Assembly (NCBI RefSeq): GCF_000709345.1 | Contig: NZ_KL448325.1 | Span: 124,001-188,000, forward strand | Reading direction: 5' to 3' | Length of the DNA stretch: 64,000 nucleotides | Source of the DNA: Polaromonas glacialis | GTDB lineage: Bacteria > Pseudomonadota > Gammaproteobacteria > Burkholderiales > Burkholderiaceae_C | Shown here: positions 19,566 to 28,988 of the stretch, one piece after another | Layout: each line of letters begins with the position of its first letter | Numbering within the stretch: position 1 is the first letter of the stretch | The notes under the pieces: generated by a model | What the model was told of the DNA's origin: nothing | The model's database searches: none | Seen by the model: the letters and a program-made list of their open reading frames with translations, nothing else | Program-made: the position numbers and the translations under genes

Positions 19566-20537
19566 CTATTCAGGTATGTCGCTCGACAGCAACTTGCCTT
19601 GCCAAGTGCGTCCACGCACCCCGCTGACAATGGCCGAAGAAATTTCTTCAGCCATCGCGCGCATGGGCAGCGTTTCGGGCTTGAGGCGATGGGTTGCGAG
19701 AAACAGCCTCCATTGCATTGACGGTTCGACAATGGGCAGGAAGCGCACGCCGTCTTCAAGCTGCACTTCGGAATGGACCGCGTTGTAGGCCAGGATAGTG
19801 AATCCCAGGCCGGCATTGACAAGTGCCTTGGCCAGCGAAATCCCATCGACCTCTATGACGATGTTGGGAGTCATGTTGATGGTGGAAAACGCGTCATCGA
19901 CCATCCTGCGCAGATCTTGTCCCTTACCAGCGGTGATCAAGGGAAGTTTGGACACAGTCTCCAGCGTCACCGAGTTACTTTTTACGAGTTGATCTGCTTC
20001 CTTTGACAGTTTGGCGGGCGGGAGTACAAGCCCCATCTCCAGGTCCATCAGTCCTTTGAGCTCCAGCTCGGCCATGCGCGGGTTGCCATAAAGAAGCGCC
20101 ATGTCCAGCGAACCACCGATGAGCAGGTTGGTCAGGGCGGACGGATAACTTTGCACGATGTGCACAGCGACGTCCGGGTACTTGGACCGGTAACTGCGCA
20201 TGACGCTCGGCATCAGGTATTGCGAGATTGCAGTGGATACGCCAATGGTGAGGCGGCCTCTTGGCAACCGCGCCGCAGCTCCGAGTGTTTCGTAAAGGGA
20301 ATCGACCTCGCCGACAATTTTCTGGGCTTTTTCGTGAAGCGCAATCCCGGTTTCCGTCAACGCAAATCCCTTGCTCACTTTGCGGAGCAGCCTTGTCTTG
20401 AGCGTGCGCTCCAGCAAAAGAACTTGGCGGCTGACGGCCGGCTGCGAAATCCTCAAATGCAGGGCAGCTTGCGAGTAGCTGCCAAACTGGGCCACGGCGC
20501 AAAAATAGCGAAGCGCACGAACGTCAATATCAGTCAT
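19566..20537 (-). CDS. LysR-type transcriptional regulator
   Basis: A full-length regulator of about 323 residues: N-terminal winged helix (VRALRYFCAVAQFGSYSQAA, LRISQPAVSRQVLLLERTL, LTETGIALHEKA), a linker helix, then the periplasmic-binding-like effector domain (GRLTIGVSTAISQYLMPSVM, YPDVAVHIVQSYPSALTNLL). The ATG at 20537 is preferred to an in-frame TTG seven codons earlier. It lies between the succinate-semialdehyde dehydrogenase gene and the Bug-ligase pair, all on the minus strand, and most likely controls one or both of these groups in response to an aromatic or carboxylic inducer. It resembles the NAC/CynR-like LysR group. Confidence 0.93.
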   Translation of the reverse strand: MTDIDVRALRYFCAVAQFGSYSQAALHLRISQPAVSRQVLLLERTLKTRLLRKVSKGFALTETGIALHEKAQKIVGEVDSLYETLGAAARLPRGRLTIGVSTAISQYLMPSVMRSYRSKYPDVAVHIVQSYPSALTNLLIGGSLDMALLYGNPRMAELELKGLMDLEMGLVLPPAKLSKEADQLVKSNSVTLETVSKLPLITAGKGQDLRRMVDDAFSTINMTPNIVIEVDGISLAKALVNAGLGFTILAYNAVHSEVQLEDGVRFLPIVEPSMQWRLFLATHRLKPETLPMRAMAEEISSAIVSGVRGRTWQGKLLSSDIPE

Positions 20538-20605
20538 GGTCAGGTATACGGTTGTCAATCACCACCAGGCGGGTATCGGCCTCATGGTAACGCGGCTCGT
20601 CCAAG

Positions 20606-22045
20606 CTACATCGCCATGACACTCACAGCCTTGGTCACAAGATAGGACTCCAGCGCTTCGGGGCCGCCTTCCGAGCCGTAACCCGAATCCTTCACGCCGC
20701 CAAACGGCATCTCGGGCGAAGGCGTTGCGGGCTGGTTGACCCACAGCATGCCAAGTTCCAGCCGATACGACAGCGCATGCAGCGTGCTGATCGACCGCGT
20801 GAACGCATAACCGGCCAGTCCATAAGGCAGGCGGTTGGCCTCCAGGATGGCCTCGTCCAGCGTATCGAAGCCACGGATCGCGGCCACCGGGCCAAAAGGC
20901 TCGTTGTTAAAAACATCGGCGTCGAGCGGCACGTCGTTGAGGACCGTCGGCATGTAGAAGTTGCCCACGCTGCCAAAGCACTCGCCGCCGGTTTCGACTT
21001 TTGCGCCCCTGGCGAGCGCATCTTCGGTGACCTTCGCCATCGCGCTCAGGCGGCGCGGGTTTGCAAGCGGACCGAGCGTCGTGCCCGTTGCCATGCCATC
21101 GCCAATCGTCAAGCCTTGTGCATGGGCAACCAAGGCTTTAGCAAACGCGCTGCGGATGCTGTTGTGCACCAGAAAACGTGTTGGAGCGATGCAGACCTGC
21201 CCAGCGTTGCGAAATTTGGCCGAAGCAGAAGCCTTGACCGCCACATCGATGTCCGCATCTTCACAAACGATCACGGGCGCATGGCCGCCAAGCTCCATGG
21301 TGACGCGTTTCATGTGCAGGCCAGCCAGGGCAGCCAGTTGTTTGCCTACCTGTGTTGAGCCGGTAAACGTTACCTTGCGAATAATGGGGTGCGGTATCAG
21401 GTAGGCGGATATTTCCGCCGGGTCGCCATACACTAGGTTGACAGTGCCTGCGGGCACGCCAGCGTCAACAAATGCCTGCAGCAGCGCAGCCGGTGAAGCG
21501 GGCGTTTCCTCGGGTGCCTTGACGAGGATGGAGCAACCCGTGGCCAGTGCCGCCGCTATTTTGCGAACGGCCTGGTTGATGGGGAAGTTCCAGGGTGTGA
21601 AGGCGGCGACAGGGCCGACCGGCTCCTTAAGCACCAGTTGCTGCGCCCCGAGGTTGCGCGACGGTACGATGCGGCCATAAATGCGGCGGCCTTCATCGGC
21701 AAACCATTCGATGATGTCGGCGGCGGCCAATACTTCCACCCGGGCTTCGGCCAATGGTTTGCCTTGCTCCTGTGTCAGGAGCGATGCAATGTCAGGGGCG
21801 CGTTCGCGCATCAGCGCTGCCGCCTTGCGCATGATCCCGGCCCGCTCGTTGGCGGGCACCAGGCGCCAGGCCTCAAAGCCGCGCTGCGCGGACGCCAGCG
21901 CACGGTCAAGATCGGCAATGCCGGCATGCGCCACTTTTCCGATGACTTTGCCGGTGGCGGGATTGGCGACATCGATGGTTTTGCCGCTGGCGGCATCAGC
22001 CCATTGGCCGTTAATCAGCAGCCGGGTGTCGGTGTACGTTGTCAT
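20606..22045 (-). CDS. gabD: NAD(P)-dependent succinate-semialdehyde dehydrogenase
   Basis: A protein of 479 residues of the aldehyde dehydrogenase superfamily and closest in pattern to GabD. Visible are FTPWNFPINQAVRKIAAALA, the cofactor motif TFTGSTQVGKQLAALAG, the catalytic Glu in VTMELGGHAPVIV, the catalytic Cys in NAGQVCIAPTRFLVH, and the C-terminal PFGGVKDSGYGSEGGPEALESYLVTKAV. It oxidises succinate semialdehyde to succinate. The neighbour is a 4-hydroxybutyrate-type CoA-transferase, so the two may serve a four-carbon hydroxy-acid or semialdehyde intermediate. The 41-base gap to that gene suggests one operon. Confidence 0.94.
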   Translation of the reverse strand: MTTYTDTRLLINGQWADAASGKTIDVANPATGKVIGKVAHAGIADLDRALASAQRGFEAWRLVPANERAGIMRKAAALMRERAPDIASLLTQEQGKPLAEARVEVLAAADIIEWFADEGRRIYGRIVPSRNLGAQQLVLKEPVGPVAAFTPWNFPINQAVRKIAAALATGCSILVKAPEETPASPAALLQAFVDAGVPAGTVNLVYGDPAEISAYLIPHPIIRKVTFTGSTQVGKQLAALAGLHMKRVTMELGGHAPVIVCEDADIDVAVKASASAKFRNAGQVCIAPTRFLVHNSIRSAFAKALVAHAQGLTIGDGMATGTTLGPLANPRRLSAMAKVTEDALARGAKVETGGECFGSVGNFYMPTVLNDVPLDADVFNNEPFGPVAAIRGFDTLDEAILEANRLPYGLAGYAFTRSISTLHALSYRLELGMLWVNQPATPSPEMPFGGVKDSGYGSEGGPEALESYLVTKAVSVMAM

Positions 22046-22086
22046 GAAAAATCTTTCTTTGAATAACCATTATTTTTTGCTGCGGT

Positions 22087-23388
22087 TTAGCTTGAATGCG
22101 CCTCTCGTTCAAGCATCTCCCGCTGCGACGGATGCGCGAGGTCCAGCATGCGGCGCTTCCTTTGTGCAATCGAAAGTCCCCGCAGGTCAGCCACGCCATG
22201 CTCGGTCACGATCACGCCCGCGTCGCAGCGGGGCGTGGTCACCGGCCCCGACAAGCTCGCCACGATGCGCGAACGCTTGCCTGCCAGCGACGGCAACGCG
22301 ACGATAGGGATGCCGCCACGGCTGAAATGCGCGGCACGCAGGAAGTCGGGCGCACCGCCCACAGCGCCCAGGTATTCGCCATTGGCGACCTCGGAGTTGA
22401 CCTGTCCCGTCAGGTCAACCTCAATGGCGGAGTTGATGGCGACAAACTGGTTGAGCGAGCGAAGCACCTCGGGTCCGTGCGTGTAGTCGGTGCCCCGCAT
22501 GCCGAGCGCCGCATTGCGGTCGGCAAAGTCATACAGGCGGCGCGAGCCTATCAACAGCCCCGTGATGCTGATACCGGCATCCCTGCCCTTCCTTGCATTG
22601 GTCAGCGCGCCCGACTCCGCCAGCCCGACGATGCCGTCTCCGGCAATCCCGGAATGAACACCGAGATCCTTGCGGTCATGCAGCAGTGAAAGCGTCGCAT
22701 CGGCAACGCCCCCCAGACCAAACTGCAAGGTGGCCCCATCCTCGATCAGGCCAGCCACCTGCCTGGCAATGAGGGCATCTACCGGTGAAACCACCCCCGA
22801 CAAAGTTTCTATCGGCGGGAACAGCGCGGGAACCACCATGTTGATGTCTGCGGCTGCCAGCGTGCGTGCGCCAAAAGTTCGCGGCACCAGGGGATTGACT
22901 TCCGCAATCACCACCCTTGCGTTCTGGATGGCTGCGATCAACAGATCGTTTGCAAGGCCCAGGCTGAAATTGCCGTGCGCATCCGCAGGGGAAACCTGTA
23001 CCAGCACAACGTCAACAAAGGGGCGGCGCCGGCTCAAGACTTCAGGGAAAGTTGAATAGGCACAGGGAAAAATATCGAGCACGCCGGCACGCGCCAAATC
23101 ACGGTTGCTGCCCGCGCCGCAGTAGCTCATGAAATGAAAACTGTCTGCATACGCTGCGCTCAGGGTAGTGCTCAGCCCAATACCCAGGAACAGTTTCAGT
23201 CGCCCGAACAGCTGCCTTTGGGCGATCAGTGCGCGCGTGAGGGTCAGTGGTTCTGCTGCGGCCTGACCCCACATCACCGTGTCGCCATCGCGAATGTAAG
23301 GCGTCAGATCGGGAAGATTCGATTCGTCCGTCAAGATTCCAGCGCCGACCCCATCCTGGGCCGGATTATGTTGAGGGTTTTTCAACAT
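22087..23388 (-). CDS. Acetyl-CoA hydrolase/4-hydroxybutyrate CoA-transferase family protein
   Basis: A protein of 433 residues of the class I-like CoA-transferase family that includes 4-hydroxybutyrate CoA-transferase and acetyl-CoA hydrolases. Marks include VLVQVSPADAHGNFSLGLANDL, LQFGLGGVADATLSLL, the VDLTGQVNSE segment that precedes a glycine-rich GGAPDFLRAA region, and the C-terminal VIVTEHGVADLRGLSIAQR. It exchanges CoA between a carboxylate and acetyl- or succinyl-CoA through a glutamyl thioester. Its ATG shares one base with the stop of the upstream CaiB gene (TGATG at 23386-23390), so translation is coupled. Confidence 0.9.
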   Translation of the reverse strand: MLKNPQHNPAQDGVGAGILTDESNLPDLTPYIRDGDTVMWGQAAAEPLTLTRALIAQRQLFGRLKLFLGIGLSTTLSAAYADSFHFMSYCGAGSNRDLARAGVLDIFPCAYSTFPEVLSRRRPFVDVVLVQVSPADAHGNFSLGLANDLLIAAIQNARVVIAEVNPLVPRTFGARTLAAADINMVVPALFPPIETLSGVVSPVDALIARQVAGLIEDGATLQFGLGGVADATLSLLHDRKDLGVHSGIAGDGIVGLAESGALTNARKGRDAGISITGLLIGSRRLYDFADRNAALGMRGTDYTHGPEVLRSLNQFVAINSAIEVDLTGQVNSEVANGEYLGAVGGAPDFLRAAHFSRGGIPIVALPSLAGKRSRIVASLSGPVTTPRCDAGVIVTEHGVADLRGLSIAQRKRRMLDLAHPSQREMLEREAHSS

Positions 23389-24632
23389 CAGGCCTTAACC
23401 GTCGTCTTCTGCGTGGAAGGAGCGCCAATGAGTCCTTTGTCAAACAAGCGGCCCAGTTCGGCGGTGCTCAAACCGAGTAAACATGTCAGCACTTCTTCGG
23501 TGTGCTCGCCCAGTTGCGGTGCTGCCCTGGCAGGCGCCCGAGGAATCCCTGAAAAATTAAGGGGTAGGCCGGGAACCAGCCAGTTGCCGACACCGGACTG
23601 TTCAACGTCGGTAAACAGGGGGTTGGATGTCGAACAGGCTGGATCGGAGCCCACGAGCTGCTGAACGGTCTGGTATTTGCTCCAGCAAACGCCGCTTTTT
23701 TCAAACACCTCGGCTATTTGTACAAGGCTTCGCGAACTAACCCAGGGCTTGAGCAGTGCAGCGATGTCTTCCCGGGCCTTGAAGCGGTTGCCTTCCTCAT
23801 TAAGGTTCAGGTTCAGTTGCACTTCAAGCTCGGCGATGGATGCGCTTAATTCTGTCGCCTTGCACAGAGCTTTCCACTGCTTCAGGGTTAACCCGACAAT
23901 CATTATCCGCTCGCCGTCTCCGGTCAGGAAATCACGGCCGAAGGCGCCGAACAAATCGTTGTTGACTCGCTCACGGCGCGTTCCCAACTGTGCTTCGGCA
24001 ATCAAACCGAGGTGGCCCATGACGGCCAACGCAGCATCTTCGAGGGCCAGCTTGATGTGCTGCCCTTCGCCTGTTTGCCTGCGGATACGCTCTGCTGCAA
24101 GAATTCCAATTACAGCCATGTTGCCTGTCACCAGATCCCAGGCTGGAAGCACATGGTTCCACACTTCCTGTGCATCGCCGCCACCGGTCAGAAAAGGTAT
24201 TCCCAGACGCGGGTTGATGGTGTAGTCAACGGCAGAGCCGCCATGCCTGTCGCCGGAGATCGTCAGCTGGATCAGGTCGGGCCGGCGTTTTTTGAGGGTT
24301 TCATGATCAAGGAATCCGCGCGGCGGGAAATTAGTCAAAAGAATCCCGGCGTCCGGGCCTGGCGCGGTGATCAGGGCTGTCGCCAGTTCGCGGCCTTCGG
24401 GCGATGCCAGGTCGATGGCCACCGACTTTTTGGATTTGTTCAATCCACACCAGAACAGGCTGGTGTTGTTTTCACTGACCGGCCAGCGTTTGTAGTCAAG
24501 CCCGCCTGCCAAGGGGTCGATCCGGATGACCTCCGCGCCCAGTTGTGCAAGCGTCATGCCGCCCAGCGGCGCGGCAACAAAAGCGGAGGCCTCAACAACG
24601 CGCAAGCCTTTAAGGATGGAATCAGTCAACAT
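23388..24632 (-). CDS. CaiB/BaiF family CoA-transferase
   Basis: A protein of about 414 residues with LKGLRVVEASAFVAAPLGGMTLAQLGAEVIRIDP at the start, NKSKKSVAIDLASPEGR, and the region around VDYTINPRLGIPFLTGGG, where the expected catalytic Asp is present. The ATG at 24632 is chosen; the frame is open 21 codons further, but that stretch lies inside the preceding acyl-CoA dehydrogenase gene and lacks similarity. It overlaps that gene by about 11 bases and the next by one, part of a tightly packed operon. Substrate unknown; it is a distinct branch from the CaiB at 5083-6291. Confidence 0.92.
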   Translation of the reverse strand: MLTDSILKGLRVVEASAFVAAPLGGMTLAQLGAEVIRIDPLAGGLDYKRWPVSENNTSLFWCGLNKSKKSVAIDLASPEGRELATALITAPGPDAGILLTNFPPRGFLDHETLKKRRPDLIQLTISGDRHGGSAVDYTINPRLGIPFLTGGGDAQEVWNHVLPAWDLVTGNMAVIGILAAERIRRQTGEGQHIKLALEDAALAVMGHLGLIAEAQLGTRRERVNNDLFGAFGRDFLTGDGERIMIVGLTLKQWKALCKATELSASIAELEVQLNLNLNEEGNRFKAREDIAALLKPWVSSRSLVQIAEVFEKSGVCWSKYQTVQQLVGSDPACSTSNPLFTDVEQSGVGNWLVPGLPLNFSGIPRAPARAAPQLGEHTEEVLTCLLGLSTAELGRLFDKGLIGAPSTQKTTVKA

Positions 24633-26331
24633 GGGCAGGCTCTTTGACGGCTGAGTTTGATCGGGCAAGTGCGGCCTCGAAAAGGCTTTTGGCAATGATT
24701 TTTAGGGCCAGCGTTTCTTCTGCGCCCTCAAAGATCGAAAGCACACGTGCATCCACGAAATACCGGCTCACCGGGCACTCCTCGGCATAGCCCATGCCGC
24801 CGTGTATCTGCAGCGCCTCCCGCGTCACCAATTCCGCCGATCTGCAGGTCAGCAGTTTGGCCAGGCTGGCTTCCATCTGAGACCCGCCCTCCTCCAGCCG
24901 CTGCCCGATGGCGTAGGTGAGTTTCCTGCAGGAGGAATAGCGCGCCGCCATTTTGGCAATCTTCACCTGGGTGAGCGGCATGTTCATCAATGCCGAGCCA
25001 AACACCCGCCGGTCCTGCGCATAACGGATCGCCGCATACAGCGCAGCGCGCATGACGCCCGACGCGCGTGCCGCAGTCTGCATGCGTCCGCCGGTCATGC
25101 CGGCCATGGTGTAGTAAAAACCCTTGCCCAAGCCACCTTCGCCCCCGAGCAACCGGTCGTCAGGGACAAAGAAATTTTCGAAGTGAAGATCGAAAGAATG
25201 CATGCCCCGGTAACCGATGGTCGGAATGGCGCGACCTGTCAGCAGGCCGCCGCCCTCCTGCGCGTACGCAAACACATGGCCGTCATGGGACGGTTTTTCA
25301 ACCAGCATGATGCTCAGGCCACGGTGCCCGGCAGACCTGTCGGTATCCGTCCTCGTCACCACCATCAGCAAGTTGGCCTTGCCCGCGAAAGTGCACCAGG
25401 TTTTGGCGCCGTTCAGAATCCAGCCGCCTTCCGTGCGGTCACCCTTGAGTGCCAGGCTTGCCACGTCGGAACCGAAATCCGGCTCCGTGATGGCGATTCC
25501 GCACAACAGCTCGCCGGCGGCAATTTTGGGCAGCAAGTCCTGCTTTTGCTGATCGGTGCCGCCCGCCAGCAGCGCGCGTGAAAGAATCTCCGGCCGCGTG
25601 ATCAGGCTGCCCGCTGCGGCGAGCGATGCTTCCGAGAGGGTTTCAGTCACGGCGATCATCATCAGCACATCCTGGCTGGTGTTGCTGGCACTGCCGCCAT
25701 ATTCTTCTGGGATGGACAGGCCAAACGCACCCATCTCCCGCATGCCCTGCAACAGCGCTTGCGGAATGATCAGGTTTTCGCGGTGGATGTCTTCCGCCAG
25801 CGGTTTGACGACTTCCTGGGCAAAGCGATGGAAGGCATCCCGGGCCATGGCCACAGACTCGGACAGATTGACCGCCCCCACATCATCCGCCGTCGCCACT
25901 TGGGCGCCGATGCTGGCCAGGACGCCGGCATGGCCGGTTTGCGTGCGAAATTTCACCATGTCAGCGCTATGTGCCAGCGCATGCAACTGTTGCATGCCCA
26001 TGCCCGCGCCCATATAAACCGTCTCCAGCCGCTGCGTGACGCTGACCAGCGCCTCGCCTGCAGCCACCAAGGCAAGGTCGGCATCGAGTTTGGAAATTTC
26101 GGCATCCGGCAAACAACCAATTTCTGCCGAGAGCAAATCCGCACTCGCCAGCGCCAGCTCGTAGCTGACGAACTGGTGCTGATCGAGCAGCGCGGCGTTG
26201 AGCTTGCCTTTGCTGGAACACTGGCGGGCTATTTCCACAACCGCGTCATCGAACAGCGCGCGCAACTGCACCAAAATGGAGCCTGCAAGTGGATAAATGC
26301 CGGGCAAGGATGAGAGTGAGGTTTGGGTCAT
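24622..26331 (-). CDS. Large acyl-CoA dehydrogenase (AidB/long-form type)
   Basis: About 569 residues, longer than standard acyl-CoA dehydrogenases because of an N-terminal helical domain of about 170 residues. The core shows GLSIPEEYGGSASNTSQDVLMMIAVTETLSEASLAAAGSL, the flavin motif ITEPDFGSDVASLALKG, WILNGAKTWCTFAGKA, and the C-terminal REALQIHGGMGYAEECPVSRYFVDARVLSIFEGAEE with the Glu at the catalytic FEG position. It should oxidise an acyl-CoA and use ETF, possibly the EtfAB at 3-5 kb. Start choice is uncertain among ATG codons at 26331, 26376 and 26400; none has a strong ribosome site. Confidence 0.9.
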   Translation of the reverse strand: MTQTSLSSLPGIYPLAGSILVQLRALFDDAVVEIARQCSSKGKLNAALLDQHQFVSYELALASADLLSAEIGCLPDAEISKLDADLALVAAGEALVSVTQRLETVYMGAGMGMQQLHALAHSADMVKFRTQTGHAGVLASIGAQVATADDVGAVNLSESVAMARDAFHRFAQEVVKPLAEDIHRENLIIPQALLQGMREMGAFGLSIPEEYGGSASNTSQDVLMMIAVTETLSEASLAAAGSLITRPEILSRALLAGGTDQQKQDLLPKIAAGELLCGIAITEPDFGSDVASLALKGDRTEGGWILNGAKTWCTFAGKANLLMVVTRTDTDRSAGHRGLSIMLVEKPSHDGHVFAYAQEGGGLLTGRAIPTIGYRGMHSFDLHFENFFVPDDRLLGGEGGLGKGFYYTMAGMTGGRMQTAARASGVMRAALYAAIRYAQDRRVFGSALMNMPLTQVKIAKMAARYSSCRKLTYAIGQRLEEGGSQMEASLAKLLTCRSAELVTREALQIHGGMGYAEECPVSRYFVDARVLSIFEGAEETLALKIIAKSLFEAALARSNSAVKEPAHVD

Positions 26332-26408
26332 CGCACGGGGTGCTTTCAATGTGTTTAGGTATTCACGAGTTGACATGGCCGGCGAGCGCAATCTATGCAA
26401 CGCGCCAT

Positions 26409-27296
26409 TCAGGCCCTGTATCTGTATTCACGCAAGCCAGGCGTGCCGACCCTAGCGCTCAGCACCGCTCCGGCAAGCGGCTCCTTGGCCAGCTCTTCGG
26501 CGCTCATGCCATCGGCACGGGTGGTGATAAAAAGCGTCTTGTTGTCGGCGCCGCCAAAACTGACGGATGTTGGCCGGCGCGTCGGCACCTTGACAACCTG
26601 GTCCAGCTTGCCATCCGGTGTGTAGCGGGCCACCTGGCTTCGATGGACTTCGGCAATCCAAATACAGCCATCGGCGTCTGTCGCACATCCATCGGGTTTG
26701 ACGCCCGTGCCTTCATAGTCAACAACCAGGCGGCGGTTATCGATGCGCGCGGCGTCCAGGTCGAAGTCATAGACCCACAGTTGTCCAGGGCGCGAATCGG
26801 CAAAGTACATCAGCTTTTCATCGGGACTCCAGCGCAAGCCGTTCGCCAGCCGCACGCCTGTGGCGGCCTGCGAGGTCTTGCCCGCGTCAACGCAATAGAT
26901 GCCGCCGATTGGCGAAGCCAGCTGCGCGTCATAGGTGCCGGTCCAGAACCGGCCGAGTGAATCGCATGCGCCGTCATTAAACCGCTCACCATCGGCAATG
27001 ACGGGCGTGTCGGACAGGGGCTGGTAGCTGTCACCCCCATAAGTCCCGAACGCCAGACCGCGCGTGAACGAAAACAGCATGCGGTCGTCATCGCACAGCG
27101 TCACCCGCGCGCAACGGTAAGGCAAGTCCTTTTCAGTGACTTTTCCTGAAGATGCGTCTCCCCTGAAGAGTTTTTTCCCTATCAGGTCAATCCAGTAAAG
27201 CGCGTTCTCATCCGGGTGCCAGAGGGGGCCTTCGCCCAACTGGTTACGGCACTGGAAAGCCAGCTCTGCGGTGATTTCCAAAAGCTTGTTGGGCAT
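26409..27296 (-). CDS. SMP-30/gluconolactonase/LRE family hydrolase
   Basis: A protein of about 295 residues with the six-bladed beta-propeller pattern of SMP-30 lactonases: QLGEGPLWHPDENALYWIDL (metal-binding Glu), DGERFNDGACDSLGRFWTGT (Asn and Asp ligands), GLRWSPDEKLMYFADSRPGQLWVYDFD and KPDGCATDADGCIWIAEV. These enzymes open sugar lactones or related esters with a divalent metal. The frame remains open to 27614, but that part overlaps the thiolase gene and is unlike the family, so the ATG at 27296 is used. It sits 58 bases after the thiolase and belongs to the same transcript. Confidence 0.9.
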   Translation of the reverse strand: MPNKLLEITAELAFQCRNQLGEGPLWHPDENALYWIDLIGKKLFRGDASSGKVTEKDLPYRCARVTLCDDDRMLFSFTRGLAFGTYGGDSYQPLSDTPVIADGERFNDGACDSLGRFWTGTYDAQLASPIGGIYCVDAGKTSQAATGVRLANGLRWSPDEKLMYFADSRPGQLWVYDFDLDAARIDNRRLVVDYEGTGVKPDGCATDADGCIWIAEVHRSQVARYTPDGKLDQVVKVPTRRPTSVSFGGADNKTLFITTRADGMSAEELAKEPLAGAVLSARVGTPGLREYRYRA

Positions 27297-27354
27297 GGTT
27301 GAATTTCTGAAGTTCTCTCTTGTTGTCTTGGTGAAAGCGGCACTACGCCCTGGC

Positions 27355-28539
27355 TTACCGGCCCAGAATGAGCGCGCTTTTGTGACCGCCGCCGCCGCCG
27401 CTGGTGACCAGGCAGGTCTTCGCGTCGGCCACCTGGTTGACGGACTCGCCCCGCATTTGCCTGGTGCCTTCAATGACCAGGTTGAGGCCGTGCAGGTAGG
27501 CCTCCGACAACAGGCCACCCGATGTATTGATCGGCAATTGGCCGCCAGCCCTGAGCGCGCCCGATTCGATGAAACCGACAGTCTCACCGCGCTTGCAAAA
27601 TCCGTAGTCTTCAAGGGCCATGGGGATCAGACCGGTGAAGGCGTCATAGATCTGCGCCACATCAATGTCAGCAGGCCCCAAGCCCGCCTGTTCATACACA
27701 GCGGCAGCAACTTGCCTGGAGTTGATGGTCGCGTAGTCCTCAATCGGCATGTTGTGCGAACCCATCGGGCCCGACGTCCAGCGTTCACCGCTGGCCTGCG
27801 CTGCGCCCAGGATGGGAACGGCTTTGCGATTCAGCCGCCCAGCCAGCTCGGCAGACGTCACGATCACGGCGCAAGCGCCGTCTGTTTCAAGGCAGCAGTC
27901 ATACAAGCGGAAGGGGTCAGCGACCATGCGCGCTGCAAAATAATCTTCCCGCGTCAGGGGTTTGCCATACATCACTGCACGGGGATTTTTCTGGGCATTG
28001 GCGCGAACAGTGAGGGCAATCTCGGCCAGATGGTCCGCGGAGGTTCCTGACTCCTCCATGAAGCGCCTGTAAACGAGTGCCATCATCATGCCTGGCGACA
28101 TCAAGCCAAAGGGTGCGATATAGGAGCCGCCAACGGGCCGCGCGCGAAACTCGCCGTACCGTTCGTACTGACCCTGGCAGATGGAGCGGTAAGCCACCGC
28201 ATACTGGCACTGACCTGTGGCCACCGCCATGGCGGCCTGCATGACAGAGGAAACGCAGCCACCGCCCCCGGCGCCCCACACCATCGATGCATACCTCAGA
28301 AGTGGCGCGGCCAATGCGGCCTGGACCATCACGGGCTCGTGCCTTTCAAAGCCAAACGACGTGTAGCCGTCAATCTTGCCAGGCGATATGCCCGCATCGG
28401 CGGCGGCGTTCCGGATCGCTTCCAGGCACAACTCAAACTCTGATTTTTCGGTATGCCCACCGCGTCTTGTGTACACGCTCTCGCCTACGCCAATAACGCA
28501 AGGCTGCAGGTTCTTTGGCAAATCTTTCGGGAAATTCAT
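27355..28539 (-). CDS. Thiolase family / SCP-x-like acyl-CoA acetyltransferase
   Basis: A protein of 394 residues of the lipid-transfer-protein-like thiolase group: GVGESVYTRRGGHTEKSEFELCLEAIRNAAADAG at the start, VWGAGGGGCVSSVMQAAMAVATGQCQYAVAYRS around the normal nucleophile position, PADIDVAQIYDAFTGLIPMALEDYGFCKRGE, and LPINTSGGLLSEAYLHGLN with GGGGGHKSALIL at the end. Such enzymes pair with DUF35 proteins and do retro-aldol or thiolytic cleavage, as in steroid side-chain breakdown. Its ATG overlaps the stop of the DUF35 gene (28536-28539), supporting complex formation. Confidence 0.92.
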   Translation of the reverse strand: MNFPKDLPKNLQPCVIGVGESVYTRRGGHTEKSEFELCLEAIRNAAADAGISPGKIDGYTSFGFERHEPVMVQAALAAPLLRYASMVWGAGGGGCVSSVMQAAMAVATGQCQYAVAYRSICQGQYERYGEFRARPVGGSYIAPFGLMSPGMMMALVYRRFMEESGTSADHLAEIALTVRANAQKNPRAVMYGKPLTREDYFAARMVADPFRLYDCCLETDGACAVIVTSAELAGRLNRKAVPILGAAQASGERWTSGPMGSHNMPIEDYATINSRQVAAAVYEQAGLGPADIDVAQIYDAFTGLIPMALEDYGFCKRGETVGFIESGALRAGGQLPINTSGGLLSEAYLHGLNLVIEGTRQMRGESVNQVADAKTCLVTSGGGGGHKSALILGR

Positions 28540-28988
28540 GCTGCATCCTTTGCGCCGCTGCCTTGCACAAGGCGCTTTTTAAACCGGGGAAGATTCACGC
28601 CTTCGCTGATTTCGTCCCAGAAGACCGTGACGGGCATGCCAATCTTCATGTCTTGCGGCGCTACATCGACCACATTGCTCACCAAACGCACATCGTCGGC
28701 ACCGTCCAGCAGAACGACTGCCACGTTGTAGGGCGGATGTCCTTTAAGTGCGGAATGCGTGGCGTGGTAGCCCACGGTATAGGTAAAGACAGTGCCGGTG
28801 CCGCTCACCTCCTGCCATCCAACGTCGGTCGATGCGCAACGCGGGCATGCAGGCATGGGGGGATGAAAGAACCGATGGCACGCATTGCAATGCCGGATCA
28901 CCAGTCTTTGCTCGTTGCAGGCAGTCCAGAACGGTGCGTCCTCTCGTGTCGCTTGGGGAGCGGGCATTCCCGCTGGCAGATAGGCCAT
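28536..28988 (-). CDS. Zn-ribbon/OB-fold protein (DUF35), thiolase partner
   Basis: A protein of 150 residues. A rubredoxin-like zinc ribbon occupies residues 30-60 (IRHCNACHRFFHPPMPACPRC, two CxxC pairs), followed by an OB-fold (GTVFTYTVGYHATHSAL, VAVVLLDGADDVRLVSNVV). DUF35 proteins bind acyl-CoA and assemble with SCP-x-type thiolases. It is the first gene of the minus-strand operon that runs to 20606, with an AAGGAG site upstream of its ATG, and overlaps the thiolase gene by four bases. Confidence 0.93.
   Translation of the reverse strand: MAYLPAGMPAPQATREDAPFWTACNEQRLVIRHCNACHRFFHPPMPACPRCASTDVGWQEVSGTGTVFTYTVGYHATHSALKGHPPYNVAVVLLDGADDVRLVSNVVDVAPQDMKIGMPVTVFWDEISEGVNLPRFKKRLVQGSGAKDAA

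Noticed and set aside
27297..27614. 106-codon N-terminal extension of the SMP-30 protein
   Set aside because: Lies within the thiolase gene on the same strand in another frame and is unlike the family.
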